Source: an uncultured Phycisphaerales bacterium
GTDB taxonomy: Bacteria > Planctomycetota > Phycisphaerae > Phycisphaerales > SM1A02
Assembly (NCBI GenBank): GCA_905480395.1
Contig: CAJQQE010000041.1
Location: 1 to 64,000 of the forward strand
Direction: 5' to 3'
DNA: 64,000 nt
Numbering within the stretch: the stretch's first letter is position 1; every line of letters begins with the position of its first letter. A program made the translations under genes and the position numbers. A model generated the notes under the pieces. The model was given only the letters and a program-made list of their open reading frames with translations, was not told the origin of the DNA and searched no databases. This document shows positions 25,120-34,348 of the stretch, piece after piece.

Positions 25120-25836
25120 ATGCCGTTCGGATTCAAGATGCTTCTCGGAGCGGGTGTGGTCATTGGGGCGTCGGTTCAGGCCGATGTCATCGTTCAGGAT
25201 GGAAGTCTCTCCGGCGAGGCCGGGCCGCCCACCGAACATCTGATTGTCCTCGATCAGTTCGATTCGATGGACGGCACCCGGATCTTAAACGCCGTCACGC
25301 TTGAGTTTCAGACGATCCTCTTCGCCGAGGCGGTCACCAATGGCGAAGGGGGATTCATTCATCTCTATGCGTCACTGTCGGCTGACTACTCGTACTTCAA
25401 CGGACCGCTCATCGCAGAGACCGAGGCGATGATCGAAGACGTCATCGACAACGGAGATCTACCGTTTTCTATTCTCTACCTCGACGAGGACCTCGTGACC
25501 GTCGAGTTGGTCCAGCCGCGCGATCTCGCGCCTTGGCGGGGAGACGGGACCATCGATCTCATGGCGGTGGCCCAAATGACGCTGGTCGATGATCCCCCGG
25601 ACGTGATTGACTTCTTCGGTTCGGGCATGGTTACCTACGTGGTGACCTATGACTACAACGTGCAGCCGGTTTGCGGGGCGGATCTCGATGGCAACGGCAT
25701 CGTGGATGGCGGCGACCTCGGCCTCCTCTTGGGGTGCTGGGGTGGGCGGGGCAATGGCTGCGATTTAGACGGTGACGGCGTGATCAACGGGGCGGACCTC
25801 GGTCTCATGCTCTCGGCATGGGGGCCGTGTGACTGA
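25120..25836 (+). CDS. Exported beta-rich protein with dockerin-like tail
   Basis: The 238-residue protein has a signal peptide (1-19, MLLGAGVVIGASVQA). A beta-sandwich domain of about 160 residues follows, resembling the choice-of-anchor domains found ahead of C-terminal sorting signals (by pattern: LDQFDSMDGTRILNAVTLEF). It ends with two calcium loops (DLDGNGIVDGGDLG and DLDGDGVINGADLG) and LSAWGPCD. AAGGA lies about 10 bases ahead of ATG at 25120, which decides the start. No enzymatic motif is seen; a surface role is likely. Confidence 0.78.
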   Translation: MPFGFKMLLGAGVVIGASVQADVIVQDGSLSGEAGPPTEHLIVLDQFDSMDGTRILNAVTLEFQTILFAEAVTNGEGGFIHLYASLSADYSYFNGPLIAETEAMIEDVIDNGDLPFSILYLDEDLVTVELVQPRDLAPWRGDGTIDLMAVAQMTLVDDPPDVIDFFGSGMVTYVVTYDYNVQPVCGADLDGNGIVDGGDLGLLLGCWGGRGNGCDLDGDGVINGADLGLMLSAWGPCD

Positions 25837-25938
25837 TGGTTTGCCCTGCAGATCCCGGGCTAGAATGCATCCTCCGCGATCTTCCGCGATCCTCCGCCCG
25901 CGAAAGATAGACAGAAGTGCCACGGATCCTTTTCTCGC

Positions 25939-26877
25939 ATGACTACCCTCGTTTTCGCGATCCTGCTTCTCTTGAATGTGCTCGTCGTGCCGCCGGCGGG
26001 CGCGGAACATGATTTCGAGGTCCGACCTGTTCAGCTCGGCGAATTGAGGCTCGTCCATCAAGTCGGGCCAGAGTTCTTCACGGGTGGGGCGCCACGCGGT
26101 GATGCTGATTTCGAGTCACTTCGGGTTGCGGGCATTCGAACCGTGATTTCGGTCGACGGGGCCCGGCCGGACGTCGACCCGGCTCGGGTCCGTGGGCTTC
26201 GATACGTTCATCTGCCGATCGGATACGACGGCATCAATGCGACCGTGGCGGCCCGCCTGGCCCGAGCGATCCGTGACCTACCGGGCCCGATCTATCTTCA
26301 TTGCCATCACGGGCGACATCGAGCACCCGCCGCGGCGGCGGTTGGGCTGGCGGGGCTGGGTCGAGTTGGCTCGGCGGGCGGCGTTCAGATGCTCCAGTTC
26401 GTAGGCACCAGCCCCGACTACCCAGGCTTGTATCTCGCCGTCAAACAGTCACGGCCGCTTGCGTCCGAGTTGATCGATGCGGTGCCGATCGGGGAACTTC
26501 CCGAGATCGCGGTGGTGTCCGACCTCGCCACGGGGATGGCCGACGTCGATCGCATCTACGATCGGCTCGCCTTACTCGCCGCCAACGACTGGGTGGTGCC
26601 AAAGAACCACGCTGATCTGGTACCAGCGGCTGAGGCCGGCATCCTCACCGAGCGATTTCGCGGGATGAGCGAACTCGCCCACCCCTTCTCAGCGTCTGGC
26701 CCGCGTGAACCACCCCTTGAGTTTCGTCCCATGATCAAGATGGCGACGGCACTCGAGTCGGCGATCCGGGATCGACGGACGTCCGATGCGGATGCCATAT
26801 TCACTTCGATAACGTCTGAGTGTCGGGCTTGCCACCGCCGTGATCGAGATCAAAAGCGACTGGCCCCGACGAATTAA
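25939..26877 (+). CDS. Exported dual-specificity-type phosphatase with C-terminal CxxCH haem motif
   Basis: The 312-residue protein has a signal peptide (about 1-22). A phosphatase-like domain (about 33-170) carries the HCX5R signature H-C122-H-H-G-R-H-R128 after a strand GPIYLHC. A C-terminal helical region (about 262-312) ends ITSECRACHRRDR, with C295, C298 and H299 forming a c-type haem motif in the position seen in cytochrome c'. Exported phosphatase of this type might act on phospholipid, sugar or peptide phosphate. The joining to a haem domain is unusual, and I know of no named family with it. No downstream partner: the next gene is convergent. Confidence 0.72.
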   Translation: MTTLVFAILLLLNVLVVPPAGAEHDFEVRPVQLGELRLVHQVGPEFFTGGAPRGDADFESLRVAGIRTVISVDGARPDVDPARVRGLRYVHLPIGYDGINATVAARLARAIRDLPGPIYLHCHHGRHRAPAAAAVGLAGLGRVGSAGGVQMLQFVGTSPDYPGLYLAVKQSRPLASELIDAVPIGELPEIAVVSDLATGMADVDRIYDRLALLAANDWVVPKNHADLVPAAEAGILTERFRGMSELAHPFSASGPREPPLEFRPMIKMATALESAIRDRRTSDADAIFTSITSECRACHRRDRDQKRLAPTN

Positions 26878-26934
26878 TCCTTGGTGACGCGGATCGAGCA
26901 CTGCAGCTCAACGTCTGCCACCGTTGAATACCAC

Positions 26935-27624
26935 TCAGCGTCGAAGAAATTCCAGCAGCCCCTCGGTCGGGGAGAGGTTCTCGACCACCAGATCGGCACC
27001 GGTCGCTCGAAGCGCTTCGGCATCAAACACCCCAGTCGCGACCGCCACCGCTTCGGCCTGTCCGGCTTTAGCGCATTGGACATCGCGGGGGGTGTCCCCG
27101 ATCACGATGATCCGGTCGGGAACGGCGCCGTGCATGGATTTGAATTGATGGCGGGCCACCGGGACGAGTTCGTCGCGGTGCTCGCCGTGTTCTGCGAAGG
27201 CATTGCAACGGAAGATCGTGCCATCGATCCCAGCGGCTTGGATCTTGAACCGGCCGGTCTTCTCCCAATTTCCCGTGAGTAAGCCGATCTGAATCTCCGG
27301 CAAGTCCGTGAGGCATTCAAGCAGAGAGACAATTCCCGGGCAAGCCTCGAATCCGCCGCGATCCTCGGCGACTTTTTCCAGGGCGATGGCATAGGCGGAT
27401 TGAAACGCGTCTGCATGCTCCACGTGGTCGATTCCAAGCCCGTGGCGGCGGACCGCGTCTGCGTAGTTCTCTGAGTCGAGTCGCCCGTGCAGTGGGACGT
27501 TTACGAACGAGAATGCGACGCCAAAGACTTTGACGCTCGCCATTTCGTACGCGACCACGCCTGCATCTTGGGTGTTGAGCAGGGTGGCATCGATATCGAA
27601 AAGAACGAGGGTGCGAGGTGGCAT
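26935..27624 (-). CDS. HAD-superfamily hydrolase (phosphoglycolate phosphatase-like)
   Basis: The 229-residue protein shows HAD motif I FDIDATLLNT (D9 and D11), motif II LLTGNWEKTG, a lysine within RFKIQAAG-like sequence, and motif IV GDTPRDV. A cap region lies between about 20 and 90. HAD phosphatases of this size commonly remove phosphate from small metabolites. The start at 27624 puts motif I in the normal position near the N-terminus; the open frame upstream to 27786 reads as low-complexity proline/arginine sequence and was left out. It precedes dxs on the same strand without overlap. Confidence 0.8.
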   Translation of the reverse strand: MPPRTLVLFDIDATLLNTQDAGVVAYEMASVKVFGVAFSFVNVPLHGRLDSENYADAVRRHGLGIDHVEHADAFQSAYAIALEKVAEDRGGFEACPGIVSLLECLTDLPEIQIGLLTGNWEKTGRFKIQAAGIDGTIFRCNAFAEHGEHRDELVPVARHQFKSMHGAVPDRIIVIGDTPRDVQCAKAGQAEAVAVATGVFDAEALRATGADLVVENLSPTEGLLEFLRR

Positions 27625-27715
27625 CGAAGGTCCGGTTGGACTCGGGAAACATTTATATAAGGCAGGGGAGTGGATTCCCCCATACCGGCGAGGTCGCGGC
27701 CTCGGGGAGCGTCGT

Positions 27716-29773
27716 TCAGCGAACGCCGGTCTGCTTGGCGGATTTCGCGGAGGCGGCTGGCAGAGTGGGGGCTTCCTCAGCGGCAAGAACCTCCCGGATC
27801 CGTCGCGCGATGCTGATGACGTCGAGGCCGACTTCGGCGAGCTGTTCGCCGCGTCCGCCCTGATACACCCAGTCGTCGGCCATGCCCAGGACAGTCACCT
27901 TCCGCGAATCGAGACCGAGGCGGTTGCACGCTTCGAGCACCTGCGTGCCGAAGCCGCCCTTGACCGTGTGGTCTTCAATCGTGACGACCTGCACGCCGGC
28001 GGTGATCAATTCGGTGAGCAGCGTTTCGTCGACCGGTTTGGCGAATCGGGCGTCGTAGACGCTGGTCGAATACTCGTCCCCGAGTTCGGTCTTGACGTCC
28101 ATGCCGGTCAGGGCCATCACGCCGAAGCCAAGAATGGCCACATCGGGATCGGCTGCCGTCACTAGTGCCCGAGCCTTGCCCAGCTCGAAGGGCGGGCAGG
28201 GTTGGTCGGCAAAGAGATCACTGACGTTGTCGCGCGGGTATCGCACCGCGGAGAGACCGGCGTCGTATCCCGCCATGAAGTCGAGCGCCGCCAGCAGCGA
28301 CGGCTCGTCCATCGCGGCCGTGATCGCGGCCTTCGGAAGGGGGGCCAACAGGGAGATGTCGCAGAATCCGTGATGGACGGCGCCGTCGCCGCCAACGAAG
28401 CCCGCGCGATCGAGGCAGAGCCGAACGGCGAGCCCCTGAAGAGCGACTTCCTGGAACGCCTGATCGAATGCTCGCTGCAGGAAGGTCGAATAGACCGCGA
28501 AGAACGGTTTGAGCCCCGTCTTGGCCATTCCGGCCATCATGTCCATCGCGTGGCTTTCGCAGATGCCGGTGTCCCAAGTTCGATCCGGGTAGGTCCGCAT
28601 GGCCTTGGTCAGACCGGTGCCGTCCGGCATGGCGGCGGTGCAGGCGACAACTTTTTCGTCCCGAGCCATGAGGTCGGTGAGCCCGTCTGCAAAGGCCGCG
28701 GTGAACGACCGTCCGGATTTCTTGATTTCGACGCGGCAGCCTTCGCGTTCGAGGTTGTCGTCGTCGGGAGTGTCAACGACTTCGAACGCGCCGGGAGAGT
28801 GAAACGCCGTGGCGTCACCCTCCGCGAAGGTATATCCCTTGCCCTTGACCGTCTTGACGTGCAGCACCATCGGGCGATCGAATCTCGCCGCCTCGTTGAA
28901 GAGGTCGATCAGCGTCGGGATGTCGTGCCCATCGACCGGGCCGACGGTGACGATGTTGAACTTCTCGAACCAAGTGTCTTCAGAGATTAACGCCTTACTC
29001 ATCTCGCCCATGCGGTGGTAGAGATCCGAGAGCGTTTCGCCGCCGGGAATATGCTTGGCGATCTCCTTGGCAGCTTTCTTGAAACCGCCGTAGGAATTAC
29101 TCAATCGAACGCGGTCGAAGTAGGCGGCCACGGCACCTTGTGGCTTTGCGATCGACATGCCGTTGTCGTTGAGGACCACGAGAAACTGTCGGCCTAAGGT
29201 GCCCGCGTTATTCAGGCCTTCCATCGCGAGACCGTTCACGATCGACGCGTCGCCGATGATCGAAACCACGCGACGCCCGTCGGTGGATTCCTCGGACCAT
29301 CCTTCGCCGTTGAGCGTGTCGCCTCGGGCCATGCCCACGGCGGTCGAGATGGCGGTGCCGGCGTGACCCACCGCGAAGAGATCAAAGTCGCTCTCACGCG
29401 GTTCGGGGAACCCGGACATGCCGCTGCGGGTCCGCAGGCCTTCTAGCATTCCGAGCCGTCCGGTCAGAAGTTTGTGGGGATAGCACTGGTGGCCGACATC
29501 GAAGAGCAAGCGGTCATGTCCGAAGTCGAACACATAATGCATCGCAATAGTCAGCTCGACCACGCCCAGATTTGGTGCCAGGTGTCCGCCGCTTTTCCGG
29601 ATCTGGTTGCAGATCGCCCAACGGATCTCGGCGGCCAGTTCCGGGAGCCGCTCGATGGGGATTCGCTTGAGATCCTGAGGGGTTCGGATTCCAGCGAGTA
29701 ATTCGAGGTCCATTCGAAGTTCCGATGGGGAAAAAGGCGTCAAGGCGGAGTCGGATGACGATTCAAACGCCAT
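27716..29773 (-). CDS. dxs: 1-deoxy-D-xylulose-5-phosphate synthase
   Basis: The 685-residue thiamin diphosphate enzyme condenses pyruvate and glyceraldehyde 3-phosphate, the entry step of the MEP isoprenoid pathway. Landmarks are FDVGHQCYPHKLLTGR, the ThDP-binding GDASIVNGLAMEGLN, VVLNDNGMSI, the catalytic glutamate in TGICESHAM, LDRAGFVGGDGAVHHG and the C-terminal IEDHTVKGGFG. Some motifs depart from the E. coli form (GDAS for GDGA, CESHA for AEQHA), but all expected catalytic positions I can find are filled. It lies 84 bases downstream of the prenyl synthase gene on the same strand. Confidence 0.93.
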   Translation of the reverse strand: MAFESSSDSALTPFSPSELRMDLELLAGIRTPQDLKRIPIERLPELAAEIRWAICNQIRKSGGHLAPNLGVVELTIAMHYVFDFGHDRLLFDVGHQCYPHKLLTGRLGMLEGLRTRSGMSGFPEPRESDFDLFAVGHAGTAISTAVGMARGDTLNGEGWSEESTDGRRVVSIIGDASIVNGLAMEGLNNAGTLGRQFLVVLNDNGMSIAKPQGAVAAYFDRVRLSNSYGGFKKAAKEIAKHIPGGETLSDLYHRMGEMSKALISEDTWFEKFNIVTVGPVDGHDIPTLIDLFNEAARFDRPMVLHVKTVKGKGYTFAEGDATAFHSPGAFEVVDTPDDDNLEREGCRVEIKKSGRSFTAAFADGLTDLMARDEKVVACTAAMPDGTGLTKAMRTYPDRTWDTGICESHAMDMMAGMAKTGLKPFFAVYSTFLQRAFDQAFQEVALQGLAVRLCLDRAGFVGGDGAVHHGFCDISLLAPLPKAAITAAMDEPSLLAALDFMAGYDAGLSAVRYPRDNVSDLFADQPCPPFELGKARALVTAADPDVAILGFGVMALTGMDVKTELGDEYSTSVYDARFAKPVDETLLTELITAGVQVVTIEDHTVKGGFGTQVLEACNRLGLDSRKVTVLGMADDWVYQGGRGEQLAEVGLDVISIARRIREVLAAEEAPTLPAASAKSAKQTGVR

Positions 29774-29857
29774 CGACCCGAGATTCTAGGAAAGTCTCAC
29801 TATAGCGGCCCAGAAGCACGCTTCGGCGGATTTCAGCGGTATCAAGCAGGACTCTGG

Positions 29858-30757
29858 TCAGTTGGTCCGGAATGCCAGAAAATCGACGAGTTCTCGGAGC
29901 GGGTCGGCGCTCGGTCCCATCGAGCTCAATTCATCGCGGGCCACGCGGGCGAGGCGGGCAATCTCCGCTCGGCTGGCATCGAGGCCAAGAATGGCCGGGA
30001 AGGTCCGTTTCCCCGCGGCTCGGTCTTTTCCGCCCGCCTTTCCAAGATGCGCGGTGGTCTGGGTCTCGTCGAGGACGTCATCGACGATCTGGAACATCAG
30101 TCCCAGCGCGGCACCGAAACGGTCAAGTCGATCGAGGACGACCGGATCAGCATCGGCCGCGAGCCCACCGCATCGGCAGGCCGCTCGGATCAACGCGCCG
30201 GTCTTGAGTTGATGAATGAGCCGCAGTCGGGCTTCCTCATCCGTGAGGTCAGCCCGAAACGTACCGTCGGTGTCGTAAGACTGGCCGTCGATCATGAGTC
30301 TCGTGGCTTCGAGAACCTCCTTCGCGATGAGGGTGGTGTTTCGTGGGCTTTCCAGCACGACTTCCGCCGCGATGCACAGGAGTGAATCGCCTGCCAGAAT
30401 CGCGTTGCTTTCGCTGAACGCCCGGTGAACCGTCGCTCGGCCGCGTCTGAGATCATCATTGTCGAGTGCGGGGAGGTCGTCGTGCACGAGGCTGAAGGCG
30501 TGGACACACTCGAGTGACACGGCGGCTGGAAGCGCGTCGGCGGGTGATCCGCCGGCCGCGACGCATGACTGGAGCGTGAGCGTCGGCCGGAGTCGTTTGC
30601 CGCCTCCGAGCAACGCGTATCGAGTCGCTTCATCGAGGGCGGGGGCCAGATTTCTTGATTCGATGGCGGCTTGCAGACCAGCTTCAATGATTCCGAGAAA
30701 CGATTGGTCCATGGAGTCCTCGGCGACTGGGGGAGGATGAGGCGCTGGGGACGACAT
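29858..30757 (-). CDS. ispA: Short-chain prenyl diphosphate synthase (farnesyl/geranylgeranyl type)
   Basis: The 299-residue enzyme chains IPP units onto allylic diphosphates. The first aspartate-rich motif DDLPALDND (DDx4D spacing, bacterial FPP synthase-type) follows CVHAFSLVH. The second, VDDVLD, is present near residue 215. LGGGKRLRPTL gives the IPP-binding lysine and arginine residues. Product length cannot be fixed by eye, so the gene symbol is provisional. It lies just upstream of dxs on the same strand; together with ispG 3.6 kb away this makes an isoprenoid neighbourhood. Confidence 0.86.
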   Translation of the reverse strand: MSSPAPHPPPVAEDSMDQSFLGIIEAGLQAAIESRNLAPALDEATRYALLGGGKRLRPTLTLQSCVAAGGSPADALPAAVSLECVHAFSLVHDDLPALDNDDLRRGRATVHRAFSESNAILAGDSLLCIAAEVVLESPRNTTLIAKEVLEATRLMIDGQSYDTDGTFRADLTDEEARLRLIHQLKTGALIRAACRCGGLAADADPVVLDRLDRFGAALGLMFQIVDDVLDETQTTAHLGKAGGKDRAAGKRTFPAILGLDASRAEIARLARVARDELSSMGPSADPLRELVDFLAFRTN

Positions 30758-30819
30758 GAAGGCATTCTACCGGGGAAGTCATCTCGATCCATCACCAGAT
30801 CCGTCTTTGCGTAGCCCGT

Positions 30820-31458
30820 ATGATTTCCCGCATGACACCGATCAATGCATTCCTCTCATTTATGGAACGAGGCGGACTCGTGATGTGGCCGTTGCTCTTC
30901 CTGAGCGTGGTGACCGTCTCGATCGTGCTGGAACGAGGGATTTTCTGGCTGCGGCTTGATTCTCGGCGAGGCCGAAGTCGCTATCGAGGACTCGCGGAGG
31001 CGTTGCGTCGGGGTGATCGATCCCGGATCGCCGGGCTGGTCGATGGAGACGGCTCTCCGTATGCAAGCCTGGCGAGAGACATGATCGGGAGCCAAGATCA
31101 GATTGATGAGGCGACCGCGGCCGTTTTTTCGGAAGAGATCAGGCCGAGATTCGAGCGAGGCCTCTTGATGCTCTCGACGATTGTGACGGCGGCGCCGATG
31201 CTCGGCATCCTCGGCACGGTGATCGGGATCATCCAAAGTTTCGAACTGCTTGGCGGCGATGCGACGATTACTGATCCCAACCAGGTTTCGGGCGGAATTG
31301 CGGAGGCCTTGATCACCACGGCGACTGGCCTGGTGGTCGCGTTGCTCGCACTCTTTCCCTACATGCTTTTCCGAGGCAAGCAGGATCGCGCGATTGGGCG
31401 ACTCGAATCCCTGGCCACCAGCGCCATTGCCGGCTTGGCAGGACGTAAGTCGAGCTGA
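30820..31458 (+). CDS. MotA/TolQ/ExbB-type proton channel subunit
   Basis: The 212-residue protein has a first membrane helix (about 21-40, VMWPLLFLSVVTVSIVLERG). Two more late helices (about 115-140 and 170-195) flank the conserved segment LLSTIVTAAPMLGILGTVIG ending before SF. Such subunits use proton flow to energise outer-membrane transport or motility, normally with an ExbD/TolR partner. No ExbD/TolR gene follows. Instead its stop overlaps by one base the start of an FHA-GAF-PP2C phosphatase gene. The start could be ATG 30820 or the downstream ATG 30832. Confidence 0.84.
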   Translation: MISRMTPINAFLSFMERGGLVMWPLLFLSVVTVSIVLERGIFWLRLDSRRGRSRYRGLAEALRRGDRSRIAGLVDGDGSPYASLARDMIGSQDQIDEATAAVFSEEIRPRFERGLLMLSTIVTAAPMLGILGTVIGIIQSFELLGGDATITDPNQVSGGIAEALITTATGLVVALLALFPYMLFRGKQDRAIGRLESLATSAIAGLAGRKSS

Positions 31459-33086
31459 TGAAACAAGAAGCATCGCTTCAATTCGAACTCCTGCCCTTGG
31501 ATCCCGATCTGGCTGGTCCGTTCAATTTTTCTGAGGCGTTTCTGTTGCGCGTCGGTCGTGATCCAGACTCCGAGATCATCCTTCCCTATCCGTCGGTGTC
31601 GAGGCGTCACGCGCGAATTCAATTTGAGTCCGGGCGATGGCTACTGATCGATGCCGGAAGTCGGCACGGCACCTTCCTCAACGGGCAACAGTTGAAGGCC
31701 GAAGAGCCGGTGGAGATCGATCACGGCGATCGCCTCGCCTTCCCACCGCACGAATACCGCGTTCGAATCGGTGGACATTCAGCGACCGCCAAGGCGTCGG
31801 TCATTGCGCTTGACGAGCGTGGCGATGATGCGGGGCAGGTCGAGCAGATCTCTCATCGTGAATTGAATAGCCTGGCGGCGAAGCGGCTTGGCTTACTCAT
31901 GGATCGAGCGGGGGCGATCAGCGAAGCACGTGATCAGGCTGAACTCGTCGAATGCGTCCTGGAGATCCTGCTTGACGGGACAGGATTCGGTCGCGCCGCG
32001 ATTCTTCGCCCGATTGACGAAGACGGGCGGGTCGAGGTGATCGGATGCATGGGGCAGTCCGCGGAGATTCGGCCATTCAGCAGCACACTGATCGCGGCGG
32101 CACGCCGAGGGGAGACGGTCCGTCTCTCGAGCGAGCAGGATCTTTCCCAGGCCGTGAGCATCGTCGCGGGCGGGGTCCAGTCGGCGATCTGCACGCCCGT
32201 TCGGGCCGGCGCGTCGATCGCCGGTTTGATCTACCTCGATGCCACGGATTCCAGTGCGGATGCGATCGATGATGCGGCGTACTGCGCGGCGATTGCTCGT
32301 CTGCACGGCCTGGCTTTGGGAAATCTCCAACGGCAAGAACTCGAGCGCCGACAGGAAGGGCTTCTGCAGGAGATTCAGGCGGCCCGGAGTGTTCAGGAGC
32401 GGATCATGCCGTCGCCGACCGGTGAAGTGGCGGGTATTCGTTACGCGATGCATGCCCAGCCCGGTCGGGTGGTGGCGGGGGATCTCTTCGGATTTACCGA
32501 GATTTCGGAGGGCCGCACCGCTTTCTTCCTCGGTGACGTTGCCGGAAAGGGGGCCGCTGCGGGCATGTTGATGGCGGTGATCCAGGCCTCGCTCGCCGCC
32601 TACTTCAGTTCCGGAGCGGCGCCGTCGCCGGCGATCGATCGGCTTAACGAATTCGTCAGTCGCCATACCGCCTCGAATGAATTCAGCACGTTGTTTCTCG
32701 CCGTGATCGATACCAAGGAAGAATCGCTCTGCACCGTGGATGCCGGTCATGGATACGCGCTGTTGCTGCGGAATGGAAAATCATCGGTGATCGAGTCGGA
32801 GGGCGGACCACCCGTCGGCGCCGTCGAAGGCATTCCCTTCGGCGAGTCACAGCACCAAATTCAAGCGGGTGATCGCATTCTTCTTTACTCAGACGGGGTG
32901 GCGGAAGAGCCAGATGATTCTGGAACGCAGTTCGGGGTCGAACGGACGCAGGCCGCACTCGAGGGCAGCAGCTCGGTCTCGGAAGACGTTGATCGGGTCA
33001 TGGAGGCGCTTCGAACCTTCGCCGGGGGCGACGCCTTCTCCGACGACGTTACCGTCGCGTCGCTGGAGATCGTCGAACTCGGTTGA
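31458..33086 (+). CDS. FHA-GAF-PP2C (SpoIIE-type) serine/threonine phosphatase
   Basis: The 542-residue protein combines three domains. An N-terminal FHA domain (about 25-105) has VGRDPDSEI, SVSRRHARI and DAGSRHGTFLNG. A GAF domain follows (about 150-290). A SpoIIE/RsbU-type PP2C domain (about 315-542) has VVAGDLFGFTE, FFLGDVAGKGAAAGM, DAGHGYALLL, LYSDGVAE and AFSDDVTV. FHA domains read phosphothreonine and GAF domains sense small ligands. The PP2C aspartates D in AGDLFG, GDVAGKG and SDDVT are in place, so it should be active. Typical relatives dephosphorylate anti-anti-sigma factors. The start overlaps the ExbB-like gene by one base (TGATG). Confidence 0.92.
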   Translation: MKQEASLQFELLPLDPDLAGPFNFSEAFLLRVGRDPDSEIILPYPSVSRRHARIQFESGRWLLIDAGSRHGTFLNGQQLKAEEPVEIDHGDRLAFPPHEYRVRIGGHSATAKASVIALDERGDDAGQVEQISHRELNSLAAKRLGLLMDRAGAISEARDQAELVECVLEILLDGTGFGRAAILRPIDEDGRVEVIGCMGQSAEIRPFSSTLIAAARRGETVRLSSEQDLSQAVSIVAGGVQSAICTPVRAGASIAGLIYLDATDSSADAIDDAAYCAAIARLHGLALGNLQRQELERRQEGLLQEIQAARSVQERIMPSPTGEVAGIRYAMHAQPGRVVAGDLFGFTEISEGRTAFFLGDVAGKGAAAGMLMAVIQASLAAYFSSGAAPSPAIDRLNEFVSRHTASNEFSTLFLAVIDTKEESLCTVDAGHGYALLLRNGKSSVIESEGGPPVGAVEGIPFGESQHQIQAGDRILLYSDGVAEEPDDSGTQFGVERTQAALEGSSSVSEDVDRVMEALRTFAGGDAFSDDVTVASLEIVELG

Positions 33087-33125
33087 TGTTCCGGCTCGAT
33101 TCCCGATCGGGGATTTCGAGTGGCA

Positions 33126-34175
33126 TCAATCCGGCGTGTGCGTGAATGCGTTGGGATTTCCGAAGCCATCATGGGCCGCGTTGATCCATCGACGTTGATC
33201 GGTCAGGTTTCCGATCCCTTCGCCGGCCGTGCTGCCATCGAGATGAACAACGCTCACCGAGCCGTGTCGCCGGTAGGGGATCGCCTGGGCGGAAAAGACT
33301 TCCAAGTCAATGCCGCCGGCACCGAGGGTCAGCGGGACATTGAGCAGAGAGGCGGGCCCACCAAGAATGTCGCCGATGAGGCTCGTCGAAGCGGTATCAA
33401 CACCGCCGATCATCCCGGTGTACGGATTCCAGATCATCTGGTCGGCGAGGATGTGCGGGGTGATCCAGGGAGCGCCATTGAGAAAGGTCGAGTCTTCCCG
33501 GTAGATGCCGGGGCCGCGGAACGTGGATCCGCCGAAGAGGATCAACGAACTCCCCTGAGCGGCGCGGCCGATTGTCCGAAGAACAAGCTTGCCCTTGGTC
33601 TGAATGGGGGTTCCGGTACCGCTGTTTTGTGCCCAAGTCGAGTTAGAGAATCGGCATCGGATGTCGCCGCTGGAGTTCGTCTCCCACCAGCCTCCCACGT
33701 AGTAGGCGTTGTAGCCGAACCAAGGTTGGTCGGCGACTTCCAAGGCTTCGGGCTCGATCACGCCGGTCTTACCTTTGGATGGGATGTTGTCGTTCTCATC
33801 CGGCTGGTAGCCGAGGATCGGCTCGTAACCCCAGTCGAGATAAGGAAGCAGACGCCATGGGTAGGTCTGGCAGATCGTCGGATCGATTCGGCCGCTGACT
33901 TGGTATCGATACTTGACGTTCCATCGTTCCTGCGCCGACTCGTCGAGGTATCCGGGCATCACGTAGTCGTTATTGCTTGCGGAGTAACTCGCCCAGGCGA
34001 GATGGAGTTGTCGAAGCGTGCTCAACTCTTCGGTCCGTCGAGTGGTTCTTCCGGCGGCTTGAAGGCCGGCCAGGATCAGACCCATCAGCGCGGCGATGAT
34101 GCCAACGACCACGAGGATTTCGACGATCGTGAAACCCCGCGGTCGGGCGTGATGATTTTTGGCCGGGAGAGTCAT
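33126..34175 (-). CDS. Type IV pilin-like / pseudopilin protein
   Basis: The 349-residue protein begins with a short positive leader. The prepilin signal RGFTIVEILVVVGIIAAL follows, with cleavage expected after G15 and E at the fifth position of the mature helix. Planctomycete genomes encode many such proteins with long C-terminal domains of unassigned function. Here the C-terminal domain is beta-rich and ends with HGSVSVVHLDGST, a pattern common near the end of these pseudopilin-like proteins. ATG at 34175 was chosen over a TTG one codon earlier. Secretion or adhesion machinery is not encoded nearby. Confidence 0.82.
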   Translation of the reverse strand: MTLPAKNHHARPRGFTIVEILVVVGIIAALMGLILAGLQAAGRTTRRTEELSTLRQLHLAWASYSASNNDYVMPGYLDESAQERWNVKYRYQVSGRIDPTICQTYPWRLLPYLDWGYEPILGYQPDENDNIPSKGKTGVIEPEALEVADQPWFGYNAYYVGGWWETNSSGDIRCRFSNSTWAQNSGTGTPIQTKGKLVLRTIGRAAQGSSLILFGGSTFRGPGIYREDSTFLNGAPWITPHILADQMIWNPYTGMIGGVDTASTSLIGDILGGPASLLNVPLTLGAGGIDLEVFSAQAIPYRRHGSVSVVHLDGSTAGEGIGNLTDQRRWINAAHDGFGNPNAFTHTPD

Positions 34176-34348
34176 CAAATGAGTGTCCTTGAGTTCCGAA
34201 TGCCGGATTCTGGCGGATGGACTGCAATGCCGGCATTGCCGGATCGAAAAAACGGGTCGGGGTAGATTCCGCAGGGGACCGATCGACGGTTCCCGGCAGA
34301 TTGAATGCTACCCCACGAATCCCCGGAAGGGGGATTCTGGCCTCTGGG

